Below are positions 28,627-37,075 of a stretch of 64,000 nt of DNA, in pieces. Within the stretch, counting starts at the first letter, position 1; every line of letters begins with the position of its first letter. The position numbers and the translations under genes are program-made. The notes beneath the pieces were generated by a model, which saw only the letters and a program-made list of their open reading frames with translations, did no database searches and was not told the origin of the DNA. Source of the DNA: Treponema primitia ZAS-2 (GTDB lineage Bacteria; Spirochaetota; Spirochaetia; Treponematales; Breznakiellaceae); NCBI RefSeq assembly GCF_000214375.1, contig NC_015578.1, positions 2,542,001-2,606,000 on the forward strand, in the 5' to 3' direction.

Positions 28627-30654
28627 CTACCGCAAAGTCCGCAGTAAGCTCCGCAGTTCCGGGTCCGCTGCAGCATCGCTTTGTGCCGGGGGAGGCTTTT
28701 CGCTTTGCAAAATAATCTCATCCCCTATCCCGATGCGGTCAAAAAATCCCTGCCTGGTGAGTATCCCTGTGGCCACTTCCTCGTCCGCTCGATCTATCTT
28801 GAGTTTGCCCACCACATCCGAGGGTGAGTAGACCAGGCCTATGCCTTCGTTCCGTATCTCCGCCTGGCCCTTCTTTACCAGCTCGTATTCCGTGTCGGCG
28901 CGGACCCCGTCTACCCGGCCTTTGTCGATAAGGCCCTGGGAGGAGCGGCGCTGTATCAGTTCCGCCCGGAAGGGCAATGCCGCGCCAAGCTGTTCCACCA
29001 GGCCCCGGGAGGCGTTCCGCAGCCGGTCGTCCCCGGTGCGGTAGGCGGCAAATGTGGCGGCAGGGGAGCCGGTGCGACCTACAAAGAGTTCCCCTTTGAG
29101 GGAGAGGTCCCGCTGGTTTTCGGAAACCGTGAGGATCAAAAAGTAATCAGCCCCGGCTTCCCGGGCGGCCCTGAAGGCTGCTGAAAAGGAGGGCTGCTTA
29201 AGTTCCAGGTCCAGGGAGGCCATGTTCCGATCATGTATGAGCAGGTCCCGGATGTAGGCGGAACCCACGGTCCCGGCATCAGCGTGGTAAAAGGCGCTCT
29301 GGGAGGCGATGGAAAACACCGCCAGTTTCCAGTGGCGCTTGGCGGTTTCCACGGGGTCAATATTCCAGCGCCGGTACAGGGCGTCGGTCAGCAGGGCGTC
29401 GTAAGCTTCTATGGCGTCGTCAATTGCGGGGTCAGTGAGGTTAAGGCTTTTAAGGAAACGCAGTTCCTCTAAATACCGGGCGGGGTAGCCCTGGAGGCGC
29501 AGTAATTCTGCGTATTCCCGGCGGTCCCTTGCATAGGGGTTAATCCTGAGCCCCCGGCGGTATTCAAACAGTGCCTGATCCGTCAGGTTCCGAGTGCGGT
29601 AGTCCCGGGCCCGGCCAAAGTGCCAGGCAGCCCAGCGGGCGCGGAGGGGATCTTCCAGGCCCGTGGAGGCGGCAATCAGGTCTTCCAGGGCGGCGCGGAC
29701 AAATTCATCGTTGGGATCCATGCCGGAAGCCTGGGAAAGCACCGATACTGCCTCGGCATTCCGGCCCAAGGCTTTGAGGGCCATGCCCTTGAGGTACCAG
29801 GCGCTTACATCGTTCCGGTCCTCCTGGATGGCCTGATCCGCCAACTGAGAAGCCTCGTCGTATTGGCCGGCGCGGTAGCGAAGGCTTGCCAAAAGGGCCC
29901 GGGCAGGTTTGTAAGCCGGCCTGAAGCCCAGGGCCTGTTCGCAGCGGGCAATAGCCTGGGGAAGCCTCCCCGCCTGGGCATCCAGGTAGGCGGCATAATA
30001 GTAAACCCGGTAATCCTCCCGGTGCTGCAGTAACGCCCGATCAATATAAGTGCGGGCGTTTTCCAGGTCCCCCAGGGAGCCAAGTACCAGGGCCAGGGAA
30101 AGGAGGAGCCGGCGATCATCGGGGAAGCGGCGGGCCACTTCCCGGTAACGGATCACCGCGTCCCCTGCCCTGCCCCGGGCAACGTCCAGCTCGGCCCCGG
30201 CAAAAAGCGCCTCAATGTTATAGGGTTCCCGGGCAAGGATTTCGCCGATTATGGTCTGGGCCTGATCCAGAGCGCCCAGGGAGATCAGGATGGACGCCTC
30301 CAGATTTGCCAGGGGCATACTCACCCGGGCCAGGGTCCGGGCTTTCCGCACCCAGCTCAGGGCCTGGTCAAATTCTCCCAGTTCGTAGTAACACTCAGCC
30401 AGGGCTGCGGTACCTTCCGCATGGGCGGGGTTGAGGCGCACACATTCCAGCAGAGCTTCTGCGGCGGCGTACCAGTCCTCACGGGCCATGGCGGCCCGTC
30501 CCTGGTTATAGAAGCTTCCTGCCTGGGGTGGCCCGCTCTGGGCTGCTGCCGGAAACACCGACAACAGGAACAGTGCCAGGAGCAGGGCCGGCAGAACCGG
30601 GCCGGGGTGTTTCAGGCAGACGGCAGAATGAACCGCTTCATCGCGCCGGCTCAT
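28627..30654 (-). CDS. Exported TPR-repeat protein
   Basis: 675 residues. An N-terminal hydrophobic segment after a 20-residue lead (VLPALLLALFLLSVFPAAAQ) looks like a signal peptide with an AxA site, so it is probably periplasmic. At least eight TPR units span about 45-330 (YNQGRAAMAREDWYAAAEALLECVRLNP, ALAECYYELGEFDQALSWVRKA, YLKGMALKALGRNAEAVSVLSQA). The C-terminal 250 residues are mixed alpha/beta with no recognised domain (FLILTVSENQRDLSLKGELFVGRTG, then a segment with DVVGKLKIDRADEEVATGIL). GGGAGGG precedes the ATG. It follows the corC-like gene by 51 bases. Confidence 0.85.
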   Translation of the reverse strand: MSRRDEAVHSAVCLKHPGPVLPALLLALFLLSVFPAAAQSGPPQAGSFYNQGRAAMAREDWYAAAEALLECVRLNPAHAEGTAALAECYYELGEFDQALSWVRKARTLARVSMPLANLEASILISLGALDQAQTIIGEILAREPYNIEALFAGAELDVARGRAGDAVIRYREVARRFPDDRRLLLSLALVLGSLGDLENARTYIDRALLQHREDYRVYYYAAYLDAQAGRLPQAIARCEQALGFRPAYKPARALLASLRYRAGQYDEASQLADQAIQEDRNDVSAWYLKGMALKALGRNAEAVSVLSQASGMDPNDEFVRAALEDLIAASTGLEDPLRARWAAWHFGRARDYRTRNLTDQALFEYRRGLRINPYARDRREYAELLRLQGYPARYLEELRFLKSLNLTDPAIDDAIEAYDALLTDALYRRWNIDPVETAKRHWKLAVFSIASQSAFYHADAGTVGSAYIRDLLIHDRNMASLDLELKQPSFSAAFRAAREAGADYFLILTVSENQRDLSLKGELFVGRTGSPAATFAAYRTGDDRLRNASRGLVEQLGAALPFRAELIQRRSSQGLIDKGRVDGVRADTEYELVKKGQAEIRNEGIGLVYSPSDVVGKLKIDRADEEVATGILTRQGFFDRIGIGDEIILQSEKPPPAQSDAAADPELRSLLRTLR

Positions 30655-30705
30655 GGCTCACCCTCCCCTGGACGGCCCCTTGGACGGCAGAAAAACTGCA
30701 CCACA

Positions 30706-31506
30706 TTACCGTCCGGACTCATGGCCTGAACTCCCCTGGGCTGTAGATTTTGAAGATTCCTGTTTCACCACTATCTTTACCGTATTGATCTTATGGCCTT
30801 CCATGTCCTGGATGATAAAATCACTGTCCCCGTAGACGGCCTTTTCATACTTAACCGGTATCTTCCCGAAGAGGTCAAACACAAAACCTCCCAGGGTATC
30901 AAAGTCATCCGCCGGCAGGTTCATCCCGGTTTCTTCGCAGAGATCTTCCATGTTTACCCGGGCGTCGCAGAGCCAGGTCCCCTCCCCCAGCTTGAGTATG
31001 TCCTCAGTTTCGTTGTCAAATTCATCTTGAATATCCCCGATGATCTCTTCAATGATGTTTTCCATGCAGATGATCCCCGACACCCCGCCGTATTCGTCCA
31101 CCACCACTGCGATATGCACCCGGCGTCGGCGCAGTTCTGTGAGCAGATCGTTTATATGTTTTGATTCGGGCACAAAGAAGGGCTTACGCAGCAGGTTTTG
31201 TACCGAAAGGTCCTCATTGCGAACCAGGGTTTTCAGCACATCCTTAACATAGAGTATGCCCACCACATTGTCGATGGTTTCCTTATACACGGGAAAACGG
31301 GAATGGCCCCCTTCGGTGACCCGTTCCAGCAACTCTTCCCGGGAGGCGTCCACAGAAACAAAGACCGTATCAATCCGGGGAACCATGATCTCCTTAACCG
31401 TGGTATCCGAAAGTTCCACCACCCCCCGGATCATTTCCTGTTGATCCGTTTCCAGGGACTGGTATGTTTTTTTGTCAATTTCACCCTTTTTGAAAAATAG
31501 TTTCAC
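30706..31506 (-). CDS. CBS-pair protein of the CorC/HlyC family
   Basis: 266 residues, cytoplasmic. TVKEIMVPRIDTVFV starts the CBS pair; second CBS motifs are NVVGILYVKDVL and VHIAVVVDEYGGVSGIICMENIIEEIIGDI. The C-terminal CorC_HlyC transporter-associated domain ends the protein (DARVNMEDLCEETGMNLPADDFDTLGGFVFDLFGKIP). Related proteins influence Mg/Co efflux, but this one lacks the membrane DUF21 part. The start is a GTG directly after the ybeY stop. The cluster phoH, 7TM-HD, ybeY, corC is a common bacterial arrangement. Confidence 0.92.
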   Translation of the reverse strand: MKLFFKKGEIDKKTYQSLETDQQEMIRGVVELSDTTVKEIMVPRIDTVFVSVDASREELLERVTEGGHSRFPVYKETIDNVVGILYVKDVLKTLVRNEDLSVQNLLRKPFFVPESKHINDLLTELRRRRVHIAVVVDEYGGVSGIICMENIIEEIIGDIQDEFDNETEDILKLGEGTWLCDARVNMEDLCEETGMNLPADDFDTLGGFVFDLFGKIPVKYEKAVYGDSDFIIQDMEGHKINTVKIVVKQESSKSTAQGSSGHESGR

Positions 31507-31977
31507 TCAAACTCCCGTTCCTGATAAGATGCGCTCCCCGGACAATTCCGAAAGGATACGTTCCTGCAATTCCAACATGGGCTCTTCCCCTTGGTTGGTT
31601 TTGTGATCCATGCCGTCCAGGTGCAGGATACCATGGATCAGCAAACGGCGTAACTCTTCGTCCCGGGAAACCTGAAAATATTCGGCGTTTTCTGCCAGGG
31701 TTTCCAGGGAAACGATAATATCACCGGGCAGGAACCGGGTTTCCCCAGCCTCTCCCTGCACCTCGCTTCCCAGTTCAAAGGAAAGCACATCCGTGGGTTC
31801 ATCAATAGTGCGGTACTGCTTGTTCAGGGATTGGATATAGGCGTTGTTGCAGAAGAGCACCGAAAGATCCCAGTTGTCCCGGTCCAGGCGGTCCAGGACT
31901 TTCAAAATATAGTCATTGGCTGCCCCTGACCACGGGGGAAGGGGAAGCTCCTGGGCGTTGATCTCAACCCGGTTCAC
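31507..31977 (-). CDS. ybeY: Endoribonuclease YbeY (rRNA maturation)
   Basis: 156 residues. The metal-binding signature LLIHGILHLDGMDHK (three His) is present, and the upstream YRTIDEPTDVLSFEL motif (TDVLSF) is diagnostic. YbeY cleaves RNA in 16S rRNA 3' processing and ribosome quality control. It begins with GTG immediately after the stop of the 7TM-HD gene, and its stop adjoins the GTG of the corC-like gene, so the three are coupled. Confidence 0.96.
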   Translation of the reverse strand: MNRVEINAQELPLPPWSGAANDYILKVLDRLDRDNWDLSVLFCNNAYIQSLNKQYRTIDEPTDVLSFELGSEVQGEAGETRFLPGDIIVSLETLAENAEYFQVSRDEELRRLLIHGILHLDGMDHKTNQGEEPMLELQERILSELSGERILSGTGV

Positions 31978-34392
31978 TCAAGTCTCCTTATCCAGGTCCT
32001 GAGGCGCTTCGGCATCCGAAGCCCCATGATCCGATAAATGCTGCCCGCTCAACCACCCGTGAGGGTTGGGACCCCGTTCATAGGGCCGGAACCCAGGACC
32101 CGCCGGATCCCCCGAATCCTCCTGGGTATCAAAACGCCAGTGGCCGCCATGGGGGCCGTGCTGGGCATGAACCTCATCCAGGGCTTCGTCCTTAATCTGC
32201 TTGGGGTATTCGATCCGGGAATGGTAGTACCCTGCCAGGACCCGGACAAAGGTATGTTCTATGTTCTGGAGTTCCCGGAAGGTCAAATCCGAATCCCAGA
32301 GCTGGCCGGACTCAAACTTGGATATGATAAGTTCATGGATAAATTTTTCCAGCCTAGCCGCGGTGGGTTTCTTTAGGGTCCGGGCCGCCGCTTCGGTCAC
32401 ATCCGCCAGCATCACCACCGCGGATTCACGGGAATGGGGAGGATCACCGGGGTAAGTAAAGTCCTCCACATTAACCTGGGCCTCCCGTTTGAGCGCCTCA
32501 TGGTAGAACCAGCTTATCACCGAGTTGCCATGGTGCTCGGCGATAATTTCCTGCACTTCCCTGGGCAATCCCAACTGCCGGGACCGTTCCACCCCCAGCT
32601 TCACATGGCTGCGGATCACCGTAGCAGAAAGCCGGGGGGGTATATCATCATGCTTATTGTAAGCCGTCTGGTTTTCCACAAAATAATCGGGCTGATCGAT
32701 TTTCCCTATATCGTGGTAATAGGCCCCCACCCGGGCCAGCAGGGGGTTCGCGCCGATTTCCTGACAGGCCGCCTCAGCCAGATTGGCTACCATCACCGAA
32801 TGGCTGTAGGTACCCGGGGCCGCCGTAAAGAGCCGCTTCATGGTGGGCGAATTGAGGTCCGAAAGCTCCGTAAGCCGGAACGTGGTGGGGGCGTTCAGGA
32901 GGTGTTCCAGCAGGGGAAGGAAACCCAGGACCAGCATACCCGAGGCGATGCCGTTAAACGCCGCCAGGAGCAGCACCGACGGGAAGGCTGCAAGGGGACC
33001 CCGCTGAATCAACAGCAACCCTGCGGCGGTAACAACATTGAGCGCACCCAGGATAAACCCGGCTATGATCAGGTCCATGCGTTTTTCCGCGCCCTGAAGC
33101 ACATAGGCGGACACTATCCCTGAGCTGATGGCAAACACAAAGGAAGGCACGTCGAAAGAGCCCGATATAAAAGCCCCCAAAGGCAGGGCTACGGCCATCA
33201 CCATAGCCATCCGGGAGCCGATAAGGATAGCCGGAAGCATCACCGCCAAGGCGGTAGGTATCAAAAGGGACACAGAAAAATAATTTCCCAAAGAAGCTGT
33301 GCGCAGAAATACTGCGCCCACAATGTAAAACGTCGAAAGAACCGAAATAAGGTAAATTTCCTCCGGTTTGAGGAGACGCCCCACGGTCCGTTTGCCCCCC
33401 AGGTACACCAGCAAAGCGAACACCAGCAATAGTATCAACAGATGGCCTATCACCGGCCGGGGATCGTACCCGGGCAGGGATGCGCCCAGGGCACGGAGTT
33501 TGGTCATATCCCCATCGCTGACGATAAAGCCCTTGCGGATCACCCGCTCACCTTCTTCGATATACCGTATCACCGGCTTAACCTGAGCGCGGACCTCCGC
33601 CAGCAGGAGGCTGGTTTCCTGGGGGGAGAAGAACACATTTTCTGTGATAAAGGGATCGAGCAGCGGGTAGGCCAGGGCTGCGAAAGAAGCGGGATAGCCC
33701 CCGCCAGCGATATACCGGGTTACTGCGCTCCGAACATCATCGTAGGTGATGAGCTTGTCGTAGGGGGCCCGCTCCCGCTCGATCCGGCTGCCATTATAGT
33801 GGTAGAGTTCCACCACATCGGGGTTGAACATTTCAAGGCCTATCTGGGGCAGGGCAACCACCCCCTCGTCCAGGAGTTTCTCCAGCACCGTAGCGCCGTA
33901 TTCCAGGATACGGTCCCTGCCGGAGTCCCGGAAAAGGGCATCCAGGGTATCCGGGTCGAAGGCTCCGGGTAACTGGGCTTGGACCGCCAGCTTATAGGTC
34001 TCTGCAGAACTGCGTTTGGAAAAGGTATCCAGGGAAAGGGCGGCAAAATTCTCATAGGACTTACGCACTCCCCCAGTAGCCTCCCGGGAAAAGGCAAAAA
34101 CCGCCGGCACCAGCCGCTCCTCTGCCTCTATCCTGAGCCGGGTAGCGTCTTCGTCCACATAGGAGATGGTCTGTTCGGCGATAATATCCCTGTCGGCTAC
34201 CCGCCCAACCTCAAATTCGCTGTAGCCCCCGGCCTCCACAGCATCACTGCGCATACTGCCGCCGATAATCGCGGCCCCGGAAATAAGAAAGGCCAGGGTA
34301 CTCGCCAGGGCCGGACCCAGACGGAATTTCGGGGGGGTAAATTTTCTGAAATAAGCGCCGTCCCGGCTATTGCGGTTTTTTTTCATTGTCAT
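31978..34392 (-). CDS. 7TM-HD family membrane phosphohydrolase (PgpH-like)
   Basis: 804 residues. Order: TM1 (LGPALASTLAFLISGAAII), a ~270-residue extracytoplasmic 7TMR-HDED domain, seven membrane helices (about 310-490), then a cytoplasmic HD domain with TYSHSVMVANLAEAACQEIGANPLLARVGAYYHDIGKI and LPREVQEIIAEHHGNSVISWFYHEAL. The HD in YYHDIGK and the HHG supply the metal ligands. Listeria PgpH of this family degrades cyclic di-AMP; that activity is likely here by family. The C-terminal ~50 residues are His/Pro/Gly-rich and probably disordered. The start overlaps phoH by 26 bases. Confidence 0.93.
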   Translation of the reverse strand: MTMKKNRNSRDGAYFRKFTPPKFRLGPALASTLAFLISGAAIIGGSMRSDAVEAGGYSEFEVGRVADRDIIAEQTISYVDEDATRLRIEAEERLVPAVFAFSREATGGVRKSYENFAALSLDTFSKRSSAETYKLAVQAQLPGAFDPDTLDALFRDSGRDRILEYGATVLEKLLDEGVVALPQIGLEMFNPDVVELYHYNGSRIERERAPYDKLITYDDVRSAVTRYIAGGGYPASFAALAYPLLDPFITENVFFSPQETSLLLAEVRAQVKPVIRYIEEGERVIRKGFIVSDGDMTKLRALGASLPGYDPRPVIGHLLILLLVFALLVYLGGKRTVGRLLKPEEIYLISVLSTFYIVGAVFLRTASLGNYFSVSLLIPTALAVMLPAILIGSRMAMVMAVALPLGAFISGSFDVPSFVFAISSGIVSAYVLQGAEKRMDLIIAGFILGALNVVTAAGLLLIQRGPLAAFPSVLLLAAFNGIASGMLVLGFLPLLEHLLNAPTTFRLTELSDLNSPTMKRLFTAAPGTYSHSVMVANLAEAACQEIGANPLLARVGAYYHDIGKIDQPDYFVENQTAYNKHDDIPPRLSATVIRSHVKLGVERSRQLGLPREVQEIIAEHHGNSVISWFYHEALKREAQVNVEDFTYPGDPPHSRESAVVMLADVTEAAARTLKKPTAARLEKFIHELIISKFESGQLWDSDLTFRELQNIEHTFVRVLAGYYHSRIEYPKQIKDEALDEVHAQHGPHGGHWRFDTQEDSGDPAGPGFRPYERGPNPHGWLSGQHLSDHGASDAEAPQDLDKET

Positions 34393-35425
34393 AGGCTTGT
34401 ATAATTTTCTTGATCAAGGGGTGCCGCACCACATCGCCGGTATTGAGGTAGGCGAAGTGTATCCCCTCCACTTCCGAAAGGAGGGAGATAGCGTGGAGCA
34501 GCCCCGAATCAACCCGCTTGGGCAGGTCGATTTGGGTAGCGTCCCCGGTAATCACCGCCCGGGCGCCCTGGCCCAGTCTGGTGAGGAACATCTTCATCTG
34601 TTCCTTGGTGGTATTCTGTGCCTCGTCCAGAATAATGACGCAGTCATTGAGGCTTCTCCCCCGCATATAAGCCAGGGGCGCTATTTCTATGGCATGACTT
34701 TCTTCCATGCGGCGTATCAGCTCGAAGGGTATCAGGGACTCCATGGCATCGTAGAGGGGCCGCAAATAGGGGCTTATCTTCTGGGCCAGATCTCCGGGCA
34801 GGAAACCCAGGCTTTCACCGGCCTCCACCACCGGCCGGGTCAGGACCAGCTTGCGCATTTTTTTTGAAAGCACCAGGTACAGCGCCTCCGCAATGGCGAG
34901 GAAGGTTTTCCCCGTACCCGCCGGGCCCACGCAAAAGGTAATGTCATAGGAGCGCATCCCCTGGACGTACCGCGCCTGGTTCCTTCCCCGGGGAAACACC
35001 TTGCCGAAGCCGTGGGGTATGTGGATTACCGCATCCTGTATGGCTTTCAGCCCGTCCTGGGGCCCATCTTCCGGGGACTCATCGCCCCCTTCAGAAACGG
35101 GCTCCACCCCGGTTTCAGCCGGAGACCCGGCAGTTTCCCGGGGCTCAGTAAAGCCCCTTTCGCTTATCAGGGTCCTTGCCAAAGCCCGGACATACTCCGG
35201 AGAAGGGCTATCCCCCTGCCTGACTGCGGCTATTAGACTGTCCATCATGGTTCTGAAACGCCTGGCTCCGGCCTCATCGACCCCTTCCAAACGAATCTCA
35301 TTCCCCCTGGCCGCGATACGGCCTCCCAGAGAACCTTCGATAACCTTCAGGTTTCCGTCATTTGCCCCGCAAACGCCGGACAGAACTTCACGGCTATCCA
35401 GTACAACGGTTATACTATCGTCCAA
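34367..35425 (-). CDS. PhoH-like ATPase
   Basis: 352 residues. A small N-terminal KH-like region is followed by a disordered Glu/Pro/Gly-rich stretch (about 105-140), then the P-loop ATPase: GPAGTGKTFLAIAEAL (Walker A), RPVVEAGESLGFLPGDLAQKISPYLRPLYDA, IILDEAQNTTKEQMKMFLTRLG (Walker B) and VITGDATQIDLP. Probably acts in RNA metabolism, given the usual association with ybeY. First gene of the cluster. The gap before it (35426-35653) shows no gene or motif I can support. Confidence 0.93.
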   Translation of the reverse strand: MDDSITVVLDSREVLSGVCGANDGNLKVIEGSLGGRIAARGNEIRLEGVDEAGARRFRTMMDSLIAAVRQGDSPSPEYVRALARTLISERGFTEPRETAGSPAETGVEPVSEGGDESPEDGPQDGLKAIQDAVIHIPHGFGKVFPRGRNQARYVQGMRSYDITFCVGPAGTGKTFLAIAEALYLVLSKKMRKLVLTRPVVEAGESLGFLPGDLAQKISPYLRPLYDAMESLIPFELIRRMEESHAIEIAPLAYMRGRSLNDCVIILDEAQNTTKEQMKMFLTRLGQGARAVITGDATQIDLPKRVDSGLLHAISLLSEVEGIHFAYLNTGDVVRHPLIKKIIQAYDNEKKPQ

Positions 35426-35653
35426 AGAAACCTCTAAGGTAAAAGTGTATAGCCCCCATTACCAGCCCGTCAAGGGCGCTAAGGGCAATTCTTGGTTTAT
35501 GGTGGGTGGATTGGGGTACTGACCGGGGAGGGGTGGGCAATTCGCTCCTGCCCGACCTCTATCCCTATGCAGCTACCTAAAACGATTGCCATAGCTATAC
35601 CATGGGGTGCATTTGACCCGCAATACGCCATCCGGCAAACCCTTCCCATGAAC

Positions 35654-35885
35654 AGCAGTAAGTTATTTTCTTTTCCTAAATGTTGACCCCAAGCCCGGGA
35701 GGGGCGGGGATGCCTCTGGAGGCGTCTATGGAATTCCCAAGAACCCACTTGCGTGGGGGAGGTAGCAGACCCGCGAAGCGGGGCTGACGGAGGCGGACTC
35801 AACATGTTAGCCTTCAGAGGCATCCCCGCCCCTCCCGGGGAATTAGCGTAACCATTGAGTCAAACAGAGAGACCAACTTACTGCT
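35654..35885. repeat. Nested inverted-repeat region containing core element copy A
   Basis: The inner element is 35694-35839 (146 bp) with perfect 25-bp terminal inverted repeats beginning CCCGGGAGGGGCGGGGATGC. Its core contains CTATGGAATTCCC and an AGCAGA-CCCGC-GAA-GCGGGG-CTGACGG hairpin. A second pair, AGCAGTAAGTT (35654-35664) and AACTTACTGCT (35875-35885), encloses it. Related cores occur at 63153-63288 and 63616-63740 with different but self-matching arms. No coding frame fits; this fills much of the 528-base gap between phoH and alr. Confidence 0.75.
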
Positions 35886-35974
35886 TTTTATTCGTGTTGA
35901 GGGGTTTAATACCTCGAATACAAATACCTTATAAGAACAACAACCTCGTCCCTTTAGGGCGCGGTTGTTGATTC
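35885..35974 (-). repeat. Dispersed 3'-end repeat, copy 2
   Basis: A 90-bp copy of the element at 8089-8232, in the same orientation relative to the gene before it. Read on the minus strand it begins GAATCAACAACC, encoding the end of alr (ESTTAP and stop), forms an AACAACC...GGTTGTT hairpin with a CCC-TAAA-GGG tip, and continues through TTATAAGGTATTTGTATTCG to CGAATAAAAA. The left arm of the second hairpin seen in copy 1 is missing. Confidence 0.75.
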
Positions 35975-37075
35975 CACATACACCCTGGGTACCCGCTTGT
36001 TGATCCCGCAGGTAATCTCGTAAGAAATAGTCCCCAGCTTGGCAGCAATTTCCGCAGCGTTCAGAGCGTCAGCGCCCATCAGGGTTACCTTGTCCCAGCG
36101 CTTTACCGCGCTTTCACTTCCCAGGTCAATCATACACTGGTCCATGCAGATGCGGCCCACCTGGGGGTACCAGGCGCCGTTGATCCGCACTTGCAGCGCC
36201 CCCCCGCTCAGCCTGCGGGGCAGGCCGTCGCCGTAACCGATGGGGATGGTGGCTACCGTGGTGTCCTTATCGGCGGTCCAGATCCGGCCGTAGGAAACGG
36301 TTTCTCCCTTTTTGACTTGCTTGATATATACGATTTGGGTGATAAGCTCCATCACCGGCTTTACAGGCAGGGTCTTTTCTGCGCCATCCGGGGCATAGCC
36401 GTAGAGGAGTATGCCCGGACGGACCATGTCAAAGAAGGAGTCCTCGTGAAAGGCTACCCCCCCGGTGTTGGCCGCGTGGACCAGGCCCGGATCTACACCT
36501 GCTTTCTTTACCCGCTCCACCCCGTCCCGAAGCCGGGCAAGCTGTTCCTTTGTATAGCGGCTATGATCCGCCTCCTCAGAATCGGAAACCGCCAGATGGG
36601 TAAGGATGCCCCCCAGGCTGAGGTTCTTAAACCCTGCAATATAGGCGGCGATTTCCCCGGCTTCCTCGGGGCGACAGCCTACCCGGCCCATGCCGGTATC
36701 CAGCTTGAGGTGCACCGTCAAGGCGGTTTCCCCGGCAGCTTCGGACAGAGCCTGGATAAATTCCCGGTCCCAGACCAGGGGGGTCAGTTTGCTTGAAACC
36801 AGCTCGGGCAGTTCTTCGGGGATGGGCGCAGAAAGGAGCAAAATGGGGGCGTCAATCCCCGCCTTCCGCAGCTCGGTCCCCTCCCCTACGGTGGCCACCG
36901 CCAGGTATGCGGCTCCTGCTTCCAGGGCGGCTTTCGCCATGGGGACCGCCCCGTGACCGTAGGCATCGGCCTTAACCGGGGCGCAGATCTTCGGGCCGGG
37001 ACCAACCCGGTTCCGGACCAGACGGATATTGTCACGGAATGTGTTTAGGTGAATAAGAGCTCGGGTAGCGCGCAT
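35954..37075 (-). CDS. alr: Alanine racemase
   Basis: PLP enzyme that supplies D-alanine for peptidoglycan. 373 residues from ATG 37075 (MRATRALIHLNTFRDNI), which shares its A with the stop of the TRAP permease (TAATG); an earlier in-frame start would lie inside that gene. PLP Lys35 is in PVKADAYGHGA. KLDTGMGRVGC, HAANTGG, RPGILLYGY, GETVSYGRIW (catalytic Tyr), and GRICMDQCMIDLG are family motifs. The last six residues (ESTTAP) come from a dispersed repeat also found at 8.1 kb, so the native C-terminus was altered at some time. Confidence 0.96.
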   Translation of the reverse strand: MRATRALIHLNTFRDNIRLVRNRVGPGPKICAPVKADAYGHGAVPMAKAALEAGAAYLAVATVGEGTELRKAGIDAPILLLSAPIPEELPELVSSKLTPLVWDREFIQALSEAAGETALTVHLKLDTGMGRVGCRPEEAGEIAAYIAGFKNLSLGGILTHLAVSDSEEADHSRYTKEQLARLRDGVERVKKAGVDPGLVHAANTGGVAFHEDSFFDMVRPGILLYGYAPDGAEKTLPVKPVMELITQIVYIKQVKKGETVSYGRIWTADKDTTVATIPIGYGDGLPRRLSGGALQVRINGAWYPQVGRICMDQCMIDLGSESAVKRWDKVTLMGADALNAAEIAAKLGTISYEITCGINKRVPRVYVESTTAP

